From contig NC_133946.1 of the NCBI RefSeq assembly GCF_031877795.1, positions 11,507,144 to 11,571,143 of the forward strand: a stretch of DNA of 64,000 nucleotides, written 5' to 3'. Source of the DNA: Strix aluco (taxonomy: Eukaryota; Chordata; Aves; Strigiformes; Strigidae). The position numbers and the translations under genes are program-made. This document shows, one piece after another, positions 1 to 16,700 of this stretch (its first letter is position 1; every line of letters starts with the position of its first letter). Under the pieces are notes generated by a model, which saw nothing but the letters and a program-made list of their open reading frames with translations, ran no database searches and was not told the DNA's origin.

Positions 1-345
1 ACTAACTGCTTAGGTCCTCATGTGAGAGGTGCAGTTCCCCCGTGGCAATTAAGCCACCCATTTTAAGGGGGAGTGCTTGGCTGGGGAGAGCAGGGTTTGA
101 GTAAATGCTGTACTTAACCAGCAGTTGGTCACCTCAGGCCGTTTTCTCACAGGCTTCATCTGTCTCCAGGTCAGGGCACAGTGTGCCTCTCTTGTAAGGG
201 CAGAGTGAGGTTCCTCTTCAGCTGCATTTTTGGGCTTGCCAGAAGCAGGCTCAGTGTCAGGACCCTCCAGGCAGAGCACCCTTTTCAACCCCTCACGTCA
301 CGCTCTGGCAGTGAAATGACAGGTCTGGTGTATTTTTCCTTGCAG

Positions 346-3804
<3,459 letters not shown>

Positions 3805-4425
3805 GCACACCTACCTCTTCAACCGCTCCCCGGGGCCTGGTGCGGCCGGCTGGATCGGCAACCCGGCGTGAACGGTCTGTCCTTTACCAACCACACTCTT
3901 CTCACTAGCAAACTCATTTTTGAAAGATTTTTTTGATACTGTGACAGCATTTTGCCGACACCCGATCCCTCTTTCAAAACTTTGAATAATACAGAGACTG
4001 TGAAAACCTCATCTGGAAAAAAACCCAACCCCCACCTAACTGCAGCCTGGCAGCTGGGAGCCACCTTGGGCTTAAGGAAGCTTTGCCTTGGCCAGCTGGG
4101 AACCTCCACCGTGTGGATTACGGCAATCTCGTCCCCTCTCTGGAGATGGATCCAAAGCAGGTGCTGCACTGAGATTTGCCAGTGTTTCCTCCTCCCTGTG
4201 CCTCCCTACCTCCTGTTTGAAAAAAGAAACGAACCTTCATTTGGTTTATTTAATTGCCTTCAAAAAGTCGGTACAAGTTCTTAGTTGGCCATTGGAAGGA
4301 CTTTTTTTTTTTTTTCTTTCCTGTGTTCCCTCTGTGCTGGGCAAATTTGGAACACATGGGAGCCTCTGCACTTGAATAGAAGTGAAAAATAACACATTGT
4401 TAAATAAAATGCGGTGAAAGCAGGA
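3805..4425 (+). other. DEAF1: DEAF1 3' UTR
   Basis: About 600 bases run from the TGA to a canonical AATAAA. No further reading frame of interest is present. A T-rich tract lies near 4302-4316. The end is placed about 15-20 bases after the signal and is approximate. Confidence 0.75.
4403..4408 (+). terminator. DEAF1 poly(A) signal AATAAA
   Basis: This is the first canonical AATAAA downstream of the DEAF1 stop codon, followed within 30-40 bases by GT-rich sequence (gcgtgcccggcggtgctg). Confidence 0.8.
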
Positions 4426-7400
4426 GCGTGCCCGGCGGTGCTGTTTAATTCCCTCGGCAGCACTTTAACATACCGATCGATGCAGGAAGCAGCTGCCCCG
4501 CAGCTGCGGTTACGCGCGTGTCTCTGCTCTCCGGCCCTGCCGCAGCCTCCCCTGGGCCTCCGCTGCAGCTGGTAGCGTCCGTCTGGCCAAAATCTGACCT
4601 GACCCAACCCGGAGGGAGAGCGGATTGTCCCATCCCCGCCTCTCAGCTCCTAATTAAAGCACTGAGCATTAGGAAGTTACTTGCTTTGTTCACTGCAAGA
4701 AAAATGTAATTATTAATGTATTTCTTTAATAATTTAGGCTAATCAGGCACCTTTATTTGTGTTTGAAGATTAACGCCCCAGGCTGGAGGAGTCTCAGCAG
4801 ACACCCCTCCCCTCTGGTTGGTTGTTTTTTTTCAGCCTTGGGCATTACGGCTCTGAGGGGTCACTTGTCCCACCCAGTTATTCGGGCGATTCTGTGTTGG
4901 TGGGTGAGGGGGGTTGTTGTTCAGCTGACGGTCCCGGCAGGGTCACCCCTGGATCACGGAGTGACCCAATCCAGCATCAGCAACACCGTCAAAAGGAGAA
5001 AATTCTATCCAGAGTTACAGGAAAGTGATAATAGAGAAAAATGCGATGGAGAATCCTTAAGTCTCACACTAGCGGTTTCTGACGAGTCCGTTCCTTCCTC
5101 CCTGACTCTTGTTACGCAGCTCCCGGGGGTTCCAGGGAGGTGGCAGCTGCTGCTTCATCTCTTCCAGCACTTGCTGCTGCCGAGATCTCCTGGGACGTCC
5201 CATCGGCTGGGTTCTGCCGTCAGCAGCAGCTGCCCAGTGTCGCTTTCAGGGTCTTTACTGGAAAAGTTTTTCCTCTGAACGTGGAGCTTGGCGGGCAGCA
5301 GCGTGGAACAGGCATCGGCAGAGGAAGGCAGCAGCATGCTGGTCTCCTCCGACAGAAACCGCTCTCCAGCAGAGAGCTGAGCACGAGCTGAAGCAGGAGG
5401 GGAACAGAAATTACCTGCGTAAAGCTCCTGGGAGGGAAAGAACAGGCAAGTCCTTAGATTCCCATAGCAAAGCGCTCGCTCCCGCTTCCCAGAGTAACAC
5501 TTCAGTATATCTGATAGTTTCTTCTCACACTGTTAAATTATGATTGCCTGTCTTCTAAAGCTTTGAAGGCAATTAGCTAATTGAAAAGACGGTCTTAATT
5601 GAGCCTGCAGTAATATAGCTAATTTTCTTGCCTCCGTCTATTGTCCATTAAGGTTCTGACTACAGGGAGCAGCGCAGAATGTTCAGACCTGCCTCGGCAG
5701 CGCCTCTGGTGCTTTGCCCCTGGGGTTCACGCGCGTTCTGCCCGCGGAGCCGTCCCGGAGCAGCCGGGCTCTGCGTGGGTTCAAGGTCAAGGACGGCTTC
5801 GGGAAGAGGTGAGCTGAGGGGCCAGGTCCCTGGCGCTGCTGGTCCCCTGGGCAGTGACCGGGCAGCAACTGCCACAAACACCTGAGTCCTCCCCTGTCCT
5901 CATGAAACACCTGCTGCCCGAGGGAAGCTGGGCCTTGGTTATCCTCTGAATTTTGGCTTTACTGCACCTTTTAAGGGGAAAAAAAATTTGGACGAGAGCA
6001 GGGCAACTCTCCTAAATGAAAAAAATTGTAGGCGTGAGTCATCGCTAGTTGAAGCTCTCGGGAGCTTCCCCTCAGAGCCCTGGTTCTGGGGCAGCCGTGC
6101 CCCAGCACAGCGGCAAACTCCAGAACACACAAATCTACAACGCAATCACCATGGGAATGAATGTGTTTATTTGGGGATGACAACTCAATCGAGCAGTTGT
6201 TACTCTTAGGCAAAGAAAAGCTTCAGCCCTCCCTGCAGTACTTTTTTCTTTTTGTTTCTAAGCAAATTACCCCTCGGAAAGCAACAGCCCTATACAAAAA
6301 TCGTTACCCAGACGATTGCTGGTTTGTGCAATAATCATTGTCTTCCACCTGAGCCCATGAGGATGCATCAGCTGCTCCCTCTGGCTGCCCCAGGGTCACC
6401 GCACGCAGGGTTAGCGACAGCGGAGCCTTCCCTGCCCTCACCTCAGCTTTCTCCAGCTCTTGTCTGAATTTGGGCATTTTTCAGCTAGGGCAGCTTTCCT
6501 GTATGGGGGCAGGGGGGTACTGGACATGGCCGCCTTGTTTGGGGGATTTTTGTAGGATCTTCATGTCCACTTGAGTAAAATGAGTAAAATCAGTCTTTGG
6601 ATTTACATTTACAATGGGTAAGGGATAGATGCACCCTCCCCAGGCCTGGGAACACCTGGGAAAGGAGTTTCAGAGGCTTCTCCCCTGCAAGCTTCTGCCT
6701 GCGTCCCCTTGGAGTCCTGGTGCTGCCCCCCCGCAGCTGGGAGAGGCCAGAGCCCTCCGAAAGCAGCACGTGGGGCTCCACTGCCGCCCAGTCAGGCTTG
6801 CCAGTAACATCCTGCCAAAAAACTGTAATTTATGATCCTTGTCACTTGGTGCCGGGCTGAGGCTTTGCCTGGAGCCACCACCAACCTGAAGGGGCTGAAG
6901 AGGGCTGAGTCACTGTGCTTCTGCCCCTTCCTGCACCCCCGGGGGGGGCTTTGCTGGGGCTCTGGAGGACATGCCCTGTGTCTGAGCGGGTGTCAGTGGG
7001 GCTCCCTGTTGTGCCCACGAGCTTGGTGTGGCTGCACCGTGAAATCCTCCAGAGCTGGATGGTAGCACGGGAGGGCTCCCCGGGGAACGCTCCCCGAGCT
7101 GGCACGGGCAGGATTCCCCCGTGCAGGGGGAGTGGGGAAACTCCTGCACCTCTCAGGGCCAGGGCGGGTCATACCGTGTGCAGGGGCAGCCGGGAGAAGC
7201 CCAGCCCGGCCCGAACACCAGCACCCAGTGCCGGAGCCGAGCTGAGAACCGTCCCGGCTGCCGGCAGCGGCTCTTCCTGCTCACCTCGAGCAGCAGGTGC
7301 TAAAGAAGCGGCTCCGCCTGCGCTTCCTGGCAGGAGCATCTGAGCGCAGCGTCCGTGGGTACTCACCTGTGAAGAGGAGCTGGGAACCAGCCTCCCTCCG

Positions 7401-7440
7401 CCACCCCCTCTCCTCCTTCCCGCCTCCCCAGCGACGACAG
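4426..7440. other. Intergenic spacer, DEAF1 to DRD4 (tail to tail)
   Basis: No gene was recognised. Two AT-rich islands stand out in otherwise GC-rich sequence: about 4650-4775, and 5505-5660, the latter containing a perfect palindrome CAATTAGCTAATTG at 5570-5583. The longer reading frames here (for example 4757-5278) lack family similarity, splice support and coding character. Confidence 0.7.
5505..5660. promoter_or_regulatory. AT-rich island with homeodomain-type motifs (possible conserved element)
   Basis: A dense set of TAAT/ATTA cores lies around the 14-base perfect palindrome CAATTAGCTAATTG, with more cores in ttaattgagcc and tagctaattttc. The composition is sharply different from the GC-rich flanks. 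Function is inferred from motif content only. Confidence 0.35.
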
Positions 7441-7463
7441 CAGCCCTTAGGCAGAAATAGATC

Positions 7464-7469
7464 TTTAAT
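7464..7469 (-). terminator. DRD4 poly(A) signal, ATTAAA variant
   Basis: On the minus strand ATTAAA occurs about 55 bases after the stop codon and is the first plausible signal. It would give a very short 3' UTR. No AATAAA was seen closer to the stop. Confidence 0.5.
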
Positions 7470-7523
7470 GAACTTTACAAAAAATAGCCCAGTTGTTCCT
7501 TCTCCCCTCCTATGCTGGTGGGC

Positions 7524-7726
7524 TCAGCAGAAGAGGTGCAAGACTTTGCGGAAGAAGTTCCTGAACTCCGCGTTGAAAACAGTGTAAATGATGGGGTTGA
7601 GGGCGCTGTTGACGTAACCCAGCCACGTGACAGTGCTGGTGACTTGGGTGGGAATGGTGCAGGACTTGCAGAGCGCCCTGGTGATGTGGACCACAAAAAA
7701 AGGCGTCCAGCAGAAAAGGAAAGCAC
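7524..7726 (-). CDS. DRD4: DRD4 exon 4 (TM6, TM7, C-terminus)
   Basis: Acceptor atccttctggcag precedes [22 protein letters not shown]7 is [14 protein letters not shown], followed by the amphipathic helix and terminal HLFC with a TGA stop. The length fits the family exactly. Confidence 0.97.
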
Positions 7727-10700
7727 CTGCCAGAAGGATATGAAAGAGGGAAAGTGATGTGAATGTTAAAAGGGGTTTAATTTAACAAAGATAAGAATGG
7801 AGACGGCTCAGAGCGCTTTGGGGAAAAGCAACAGATGTGGTGATATGTGGAGCTGGGCTTAACGCCCAGACAGAATATTTAGGATGTATTTCTCATCCGA
7901 AATGTTGATGAAGAAAAGTCTAAGTTACGTTATTAGTTGTGGATTCGCATTTACAGTACCAGGAGGCACAGGTTCCCCCTGAAGGAGCAGGTGGATTATT
8001 CACACTGGAGGCCCGTTCTCTCCTGGGGTGGCGTTGGGGACGGAGCTTCTCACCGGATAAACAGCCTCTCGCATTGGGGGTGAGTACGGGGCGGGGCTTA
8101 AGGCCCGACGGGCTGTTCCACAGGAACAAGGGGAGAAGGGGAGGGGGGAGTCAGAACGTGAGGGAGGAGGCCCTGGGATGGGTGGGACAAGGTGGCTTTT
8201 CGCTCTCCCTCCCCGAGGAGGAAGCATGGTTCTCTTGTTCTGGGCACGCTGGTGCCCGTCGCGGCCCAGCAGGAGTCTGTGAAGCCCAAGCTCGCGGCGG
8301 CGGGTGCAGATGGGTCCCACCAGGCCGAGTGTCGCCGTAGAACGTGGCGCGTTTCCCACCCCGCCCCGGCAGCGCCCGCCTGCTACTCACCAACGACGAC
8401 AGGCAGCACCCGCATGGCCTTCCGCTCACGGCCATTGATCTTGGCCCGCTTCCGACTGTGCCCTGTGTGGGGGTACCGGAGGTGGGGGTAGGAGACAGTC
8501 TGGATCCCGTTGTTCACCCCACAGTCCCCCGGGTGCTCAGGGTGGGTGTAAGGGTTGCACCCCTCGGGCTCCAGGCCCGTCGGCTCTCGCTCAAGGAAGG
8601 TGGAGGGGCGATACAGCTTCCGGTTGGCCCCGTAGATGCTGCCCCTCAGCTTGGCCTTCCTGGCCTCTTCCCAACGCTTGAGTCCGTGGAACATGGCGCA
8701 GTACAGCACCAGCATGACAGGGCACGGGATGAAGAAGGAGCAGATGGAGGAGTACACGATGTAGTTGTCATCCTCCAGCTGACACAAGCTGGGGTCCCGG
8801 TTTGGGACGTTGTTGAGGCCAAATATGACAGGGGATGCTACAGCAAAGGCGAATATCCAGGTGGTGGATATGAGGATCAGCTGCCGCAGGTCGATCTGGC
8901 GCCGGTTGTAGTTCAGTGGGATGGAAACAGCGATAAACCTGCCAGTACAGGGCGGTGTCACCACTGGTAACAAGCGAGTGGTCCCAGAGCTGCTTGCCAC
9001 TGTCTTTCCCCCGTTAATTTACTTACGTAGCCAAGGTCCGGGCTACAACCAGCCCACCCCTCAGAAGAGCACCCAAAGGGACAGCTCTGGCTTGGGCCCC
9101 CCCCAGGGGCACTGAGGGGACACCACAGAGATGGGGAGGACACAGTGGGGCTGAGCACCCTCCTGAGGAGAGAAGAGGAGCCTTGCGAGGGCGTGTGTGG
9201 GAGCAGCTTGGTGCCAGGACACAGCGCTCCCCCCTCCGGCATGAGGAGGAGGAGGAAGACACTTACCGATCCACGCTGATAGCACAGAGGTTGAAGATGG
9301 AGGCTGTGCATAGCATCACGTCCATGGTCATCAGGGCATCGCACAGCACCGTGCTGAGGGACCACACGCCGCCCTGGAACTGAAAAGATCCCCGGGGTCA
9401 GCAGATGCCATGTCCCACTGCCTTTAAAATGACCCGAAATGCCTCCGTGCTGGGGCGCCTCAGCCGCTCCCGCTTTCCCCTGAAGCAGTGGCCTGGAGCC
9501 AAGCAGCCCTGCCCGTGGCTCGGTGCCACTCTCCTGGCAAAGCAGCGGCACAGGGGCTCAACCCCGTGCGAGGGCTCGCAGCCTGCTCGGGGCTTCGTGT
9601 TCTGGCCCGGCCCAAGGGTTGAGCCCCCAGACATGTTGCTCTGGGAAGATCTGATGCAAGCAGCCCACAGCCTTGGGTTAGTGCAGGCACAAAACCCCCA
9701 AACCCATCAAGCACCACCCCAAAATCTCTGTGGTAAGGCAGGGCTCAGCGTTCACGGTGCCGCATCGCTAGCTGCCAGTCCCCGAGGCAGCAGGGAGAGG
9801 CTCTTCAACAAGTGACAGAGCACAAGGCTTCCACTTTCCACATCCAAACTGCTCCACCGTCCTGCCTGCAGCCACCATGAGCAGTTCTGTGGTTCCGTCC
9901 CGCCACGCCAAGCGCAGGGCCAGGCTCCCACGAGCTGGGCAGATACAATCTCTTGCTCTCTCTCGCCACAACTGCAGGCAGCCGGGGCAAAGCAGAAGCG
10001 AGAGGACGTGACCAGACGTATGTCATTGGTCTGTATTACTTGGGAGCATGGACTCTGCTATACAAGAGATATCAGTCAACAAAAAAATCTATGCTACTGC
10101 ATCCCAAATAATCCCCAGAAAAAAAAATCAAAGCCAGAAAATGCCCACAGGCTTGTGGTTTATCAATACCAGCCCGTGCAACACAAACGTTTGCTCAGCA
10201 ACGCACTGTGAACCTGGCTGCTGGAAAATGGGAATGGAAGGAAAAGCTCAAGGAGCACAGAACTCGCACCACGGGGAAACCAGGAGGCCTCAGTGGGCTG
10301 TTCCCACCACGGCAGCAGAGAATTTTCCCTCCCAGTTTGGGACTGCCCGGCAAACTCCACCACCCTTTGGGTCCCTCCGCAGGGAGGGGCAAGGTAAGAC
10401 CAAACCCTGTGCCAACAAATAGGGATGGTTTCAGCTTGAAGACAAAGTGATCAGCAGCAACGCCCGCTTGCCACGTCCGGCCCAAACACGGGTCTACTGG
10501 CGCCTGGTCTCCCTCACGCCCGCGCTGGGCTGTGTATCATATACACATACATCTGGGTTTTTCTTTAGCTCACCCTCCTTCACCACCCTGGTAACGCAGA
10601 GGCTCGGGGTCACCCTCTCAATGGGCCAAGGGCAGAATGGAAGGAGCTGGGCTGTTGCAGAAAGCAGGGCCAGCGCCGAGGAACGGCCTCTGCCCGGGGC

Positions 10701-13700
10701 CAGCAGCCCCTCGGCTCGTGGCCACCGTCTGTGCTGGCCCCTCCCTGCAGCCTCACCCCGACACCCCCACACCGTGTTCGGGGAGTGACACCCCTGCCCA
10801 TGTCACCTAATGACCCCTGGTGGGGTCAGAGCACGCCTGGGCAGTCCAGCCCCTCTGCAAAGTCCCATATATACAGAATATATCTCTGTATATTTGTTAT
10901 ATAAAATACACACATGTATACAATTATATGTTGTATACATATATGATACTAATAAGCTATATCTTATATATTGCTGTAATAAGATATATAGCAAATATGT
11001 ATACATATTGTGCATATATAGGGGCTTAAAATGTTTTTCTATAATATATATCATTGCAATATATAACATTTTATACATTATAATTTATCCATATATTTCT
11101 ATATAATATATGCTATATATGTAATACATGTATATTTACAAATTAGATTTAAAATCACTATATTTGTTGTTGTCTTGAAACTGTCCAATGTTGGGGAACC
11201 CACCACTTCCCTGGGGCGATTATTCAGGTCTCCAATTGTTCTCAGTGTGAAACATTTTCCTCTTGTGTCTAATCGGAATCTCCCCAAGAGTAACTTGTAC
11301 TCATTACCCTTCTTACAGGCAGACAACGAGGGGAGGCTCCATCTCCTTTGCAGCCAACCTTTAGATACCAGACCATGGTGCTCAGGTCTCCCTGGAAAAT
11401 ATACACATTATATGTGTATGTATGAAATGAGAGTGGGGAGCCAAAAAAAGTTATTCAGCATCGTAGGAGAGGGAGCAAAATGCCTGCCACCGGGCACAGG
11501 GACAGCAGAGGAGGTGCCGAGGGTGTGGAGAGGAGTTCAACCCACATGCCAGTGCCAGGAGAGGAGGGATGGGATGAAGCCAAGAAGAGAAATAATTAGA
11601 CTGTCACTGTGTTGTCCGAAAAGTGGCTTCGTGGCCCAGGGTGCAATAGGTCAACGATCACACACTCAGGTGAGACATCGCTTATTTATTTCAGGGTTGC
11701 GCAAGCCTGGGTGCTCGGGGGTTTCCCACAAATCAAGTACCCAACGGGACTTTTCATGCTGTATTCATACACAAAACTTGCAGAGTTAGTAACTGTCCCA
11801 AGTCCATCCTCTCTATGATGATTGGTTAGTAATTTACATACAATTATAATACTGCTGACAGAATACTTCCACTACTGCGCATGCTCAGGGGAAGGGTCTT
11901 CACCTGGGCAAGGGTCTTGACCTGTAGGTGTAATTTTTAGTGTTAGAATGAGGGGAGTTCAGCGAAGGACACATGGACCTTGCGTTTGCTTGCCAAGTTG
12001 GCACTGTATCCTCTTCAAGGGCTAGTGGCTCTGGGATGTCCTTGCCCAAAGGTGGCTATCGACTTGTTCTGCTGATGAGGGATGCCTTTGGCTTTAACGT
12101 AGACAAAGAACATCTTCCTTGACCTAAGCATAATATTTCTACATTGTTCTAAAAGTGTAACCTTCAACAACTGTGTTTGGTTCTAAAACAGGAGAAGTAG
12201 GGAAAAGGGCTCTAGTTTAGCCTCCATAACCCAGAAGAAAGTCACCCAGGGAGGCGGGTGTCAGCTCCCAGCACTTACACACAGGTGACACCACCAAGGC
12301 TGAAGAACAAGCTGGAGGCACGTCCTGCTGCCCGAGCGACACCGCTCCCCGGGGCACGTGGCCGGGGCGAGCCTGGCACTGCTGCAGTCTCTCTCCAAAG
12401 CAAAGCTGCATAACAGCCAGCGCTCAGGCAGCGGAACTGCTGGCCTTGCACACGGTTCAGGAAGTGGGTATGGATTTGTTCACGTATAAATGCCAAACAA
12501 TAGGTTCTGGTTTTGTTCATCCCAGCGTACAAAACAAAGCCACGGGGGGAATGTTCTTCATGTAACGCTGGGCAGGGGCAGAAACCCCTGCCCCTGCCCG
12601 GAAGAGGGGGCAGGCAGCTCTAAGGATTAATATCAAGCACTACTGATGTCACACACAGGATTATGATTAGTGGAGCTGTAAAGCCAAAGTAGACTCTGAA
12701 GAAACTGTTTGGCTATTTTTATACAGCCATCTCCTTGAGTGGTAGCCCAGGGGAGGGCTGGATTCAGATCCCAATGCTTCATTCAGCCTTTTCTCCAGCA
12801 CAGATCAGCCACCCCAAATGGATTCTGGGAGCTGAATCAGAAAAAACAACCCTCAAATTTTTGCCAAGCTCACTGAGATCCTGACAAGTTCAATTCAGAT
12901 TATGAGAGAGAAAATTTGATTCTGGGCTACAGTTTTCAAAACCTGTTTGTGATTTTGGGGAACTAATTGATTCTGAAAAGGACAAGAGCTCTCAGGGTGC
13001 AGCACGTTCAGAGGACACGCAGCCTTTGCTGTGAGATTCAAGTTGGGCGCTCAGAAAATGCTACAAACTCCCTTTCCCCACCAACCCCCGAGACTGACTT
13101 TGGGGGAAGCGCTGGGAGAGGACTCCCTGTTATACCTTGTTTCCTGCCTGCCCACCTTAGCAAAATGTACCAAGACTCTCTGCAACAGGTGAGTGACTTT
13201 GGATTAGAGGCATAGCTGGTTTTGCTGGGTCATGTGATTAAGTGGTACCTAATCAAAGGAGGTTGCAGAAGATTAGCCCATTGAGGTACACAGTGTAAGG
13301 CTTTAGGGATCATAAACAGCTCAAGCTGCCTTTAAAAAGTGCTCCAGAGCAACTCCACTTTCATCAGCTTTTCTGCATTCTCTGTTTTTTCAGCACGAGG
13401 CCCCTTGTTCTTCTCCCGTGAGGCACGATCAGCAGTGCTGCTGCTGAGGAGACACAGGCAGCTGGTTGCACAGCAAAACAGACGCTCTACAGGCAAGCTG
13501 TCTCCCTTCACAAAATAAAAGAAAGCTGCAAATACAACCCCACAAGCCAGCCTACCTGCTACAGCTTTTCTAAGGCTGATGACAAGCTCTGCGCTGCTCT
13601 GGCGGGAATAGAGTCTGAGCCTTAATGAGGTGAGGTTTGCATATGAACCACCACACCCAAACCCTCCAGGCCTCCCTCCTGGAAGAGGGTGGGAAGCAGT

Positions 13701-16700
13701 GAGGGTCACGCTCTGCCCTTAGCTCAGCACTCTGTGGCAGGCAAGGAGGGGTTACAGGAAAGCGGTACGGATGGCTGCTCTGGATGCAAGCCAGGCCCCT
13801 TCCAAAGCGGGGCTCCAGGTGCTTTGTTTAACCCACCAAGGTTGGCAACGCCAGCAACCTCACACACAGCCGCTGTGGTCTCTTACAGGATACCAGTGTC
13901 TCACTGCAAACAGCACGTGGGTTCTGGATCAACCACGGTGTGCAGAGGAGGAACAAATCCAGCTGCTTCTCACAAAGAATAGAAAGAGGTTACAGAAAAG
14001 ATTTTCTAGGATGGTGGATGGCGGGAGATGGACTTGACTTCTCAAACACCCTTGCAGGGTGCCTTCCCAGCTCATTTTGATGTCCCTATTCCAAAGCACA
14101 GCTGATTTGTAAGAAAAAATCTGCCCTCTCGCAAACAAGCCTGATGCCAGAAGAGCTCTTACACTCCTGAGGGCACGAGCCAGGACAGGGCCAAGGGTTT
14201 TACTATTATCCCCCATGATAACAGCTCGTCTCAGTCCTGCCACATGCTTCTGCACGGCACCACAGGGCACCTTCATACCTGCCCCTCCTGCCAGCCCTGC
14301 AAACAGGCTCACTAAGAAGCAGAGCACACAAAGTGCTCCCTCGGTCTTTGGTGGCGATGGCATCTGAAATAAAAGATGCAGGCAACAGCAGCCTGAAAGT
14401 GAATCAGGAGTTGCCCGGCTGAACTTCCAAACAAGCACCTGCCTGCCCTCAGTGAGGCCACAGCTCAAGCGCGTAGCACGGAGAGACTGAAAGTGCTAAT
14501 CCTAAGAGCCCGGGGCTGCTGAGCTGGCTATGACACCAATCAGAAGAGTCGTAATCCTTTCAAGTGGACAAAGTCCAGCATCGGAATCAGAGAATTGTCC
14601 AAATGCCCATGAGAAGCTGACTCTGGGCCTTTTATCATGAATGGTGATGACTGCTGCATTCTCCAGAAGACACAATGCAGCCTGCAAGGGGAGAGGAGGG
14701 AGAGGGAGTGGGACAAGACAAAGGTGGCCTCTTGTCTGCTCTAGCATTGTTTCTTGACTTAAATCATTGAGGTCAAGGTTTTTCATAAATAAGTCTGATC
14801 ATCCACCTGAAACATTATGAGGGCCCACCATTCAAAGACATCCCCCCCCCCCATTACTGGTCACTGAAAATAAAATCCTTAGCACTGGTTTGTAAATGCT
14901 GGCCTGTATCACCTCCCCAGTATTTTGTTCAGAGACTGTGTGGCTCAGACATCAGCCAGGCCTAGAAGAATGTCTAAGTCCACTAAAGCTGTAAGATTAC
15001 AGGAAAGACTAATCTCAACTACTTCTGCAAAAAGGATGACATGCATTCACAGAGAGCCACAGAAAATTTGAAGAGTAGAGGTTTGGTCTCTCATCAGAAG
15101 AGCTGCATCACAGGCAGGCAACATGCTGCAAAAAAGAGATCTTTCTACATCAGTGGTACACTGACACCCGGGAAGTTTTATGCAGAACAGCATCATCCCC
15201 ACCAAGAAAACAGCCTGTGTAATTGGTGCTGGCTGCTCTATCGCCCTGAGGATCTGCGAGGCAGAGTGCCTGCTTGGCAAGACTCATCTTCCCTGACCTG
15301 TAGAAGGAGCCGGATAAACACACAGACCTGCTAAAAGTGTTTCCCCTTTTTCGTAATCAATTCACAGATCTTAGTGGCAAAGATGTTTACATAACCACGC
15401 CAGGCACGGCTCCCGCAGCAGCTTCCTGGATCAGCGCCCTTCCACAGCTCAGGCACTTGCCGTGGATTAAGGAGAGAGCAGACCAGAGGCCCAGTTGGCG
15501 GTGCGAGGCAGGTAGGAGGAATGCTCTACAGCAGAGCAAGAGTGGAAGTTGCTCAGCTTGGCACCTGCCCTAATTGCTGGGAACGCGCGCCTCTGGTTAA
15601 TGAGGGCTGTGTAAGTGGCTGCTGTGGCTTCTGCCATTGTCACAGAGTCTCTGTGCAAAGGAAGCAGCTAAACACAAAGCCAAGCCTTTGGAGTCCCGCA
15701 GCTCCCTCCCTGCAGATGGCAAAGCCACTCCAAGCCTGATATATTCTGCACTACTTCCGCAGCACCTTGGAACTCTGCTTGCTCCTGTGTCCTCACTGCC
15801 TCAGGGGAGCCATAACCCCCATTTTCAGTGCTATCAGTGCTTCAGGCAGACTCTGGTATCTTCTCCTGGCCTCTCTTCACACAAAAGCAGGGCTTTGCCC
15901 CTGGGGAATTATTGTGGACCCCTGGGAGTGCCCCAGGCCACCTTCTTCCCCATTGCTTCCCATCATCCTTGCCTTACTGGCACTGGATTGCCAGGAGAGC
16001 ACTTCACACTCTCATCAGAAAGACAGAGCCGCTGCAGAAGAGCAGTCTACCTTCCCCATGGATTTTTACCTCTCCCTGTCATACTGCTAAGAGCTGAGAC
16101 TCCCAAGCAGTTTGGAAGATAAGTGCCTCCTGCATATCAGGGCAGCCTGCTGTGTGGTAATTAACAACCAGCAGACACTAGAACATGTCTTTATTCTGTG
16201 TTTATCAAGTTCAGTGGAAAGCCCTGGGCACATCTGCATCACCACACTGTGATCTGGCATTTGATTGCCTGTGTACGTACCGATACCTGCACACTGGCTC
16301 CGGCACCCCCGTGTAGCAGCTAACGAGAGAAATAGCAAACAGCACTAATCCACCTCCACCCAAACCAGACTCCACACAGAACGAGGAATGATCAGGTACA
16401 GAAGTTCAGCTTGTTTTCTTTAAGGATGGTGTATTTCTGCACAAAAGAAACTGGCTGTCAACACTGCCCTGTCAGGAATTCACTTCACATCCACAGTCTC
16501 AGGAGCTGTTCAGTTTGGCAACAGATGCTTTAAGCCCATGGAAAGCTGATGTCTCTTTCCTTCCCATCCATAGGGTGACTCTTGGTTACATCAGGTTGTG
16601 GAGGATCAGAACTGACAAATGTCAGCAACTTTTGGATTTATGGAAGACCAGTTCGTAACATCAGTTTTAACCCTTTCTCAGTAAGGCCCCACGCGTTAAC

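Noticed and set aside
4757-5278. 173-codon + strand frame in the DEAF1-DRD4 spacer
   Set aside because: Low-complexity Ser/Leu/Gly-rich translation, no domain and no promoter or poly(A) context; consistent with chance in GC-rich DNA.
8344-8970. 208-codon + strand open frame opposite DRD4 exon 3
   Set aside because: It is the complementary shadow of a real, GC-rich exon; no family motifs and no start or splice context.
10803-11106. Overlapping Tyr/Ile-rich frames on both strands
   Set aside because: Products of the AT-rich repeat, not genes.
13161-13188. Exon-like stretch with good acceptor and donor on + strand inside DRD4 intron 1
   Set aside because: Antisense to DRD4, only 28 bases, and no partner exons found; probably chance splice consensus.
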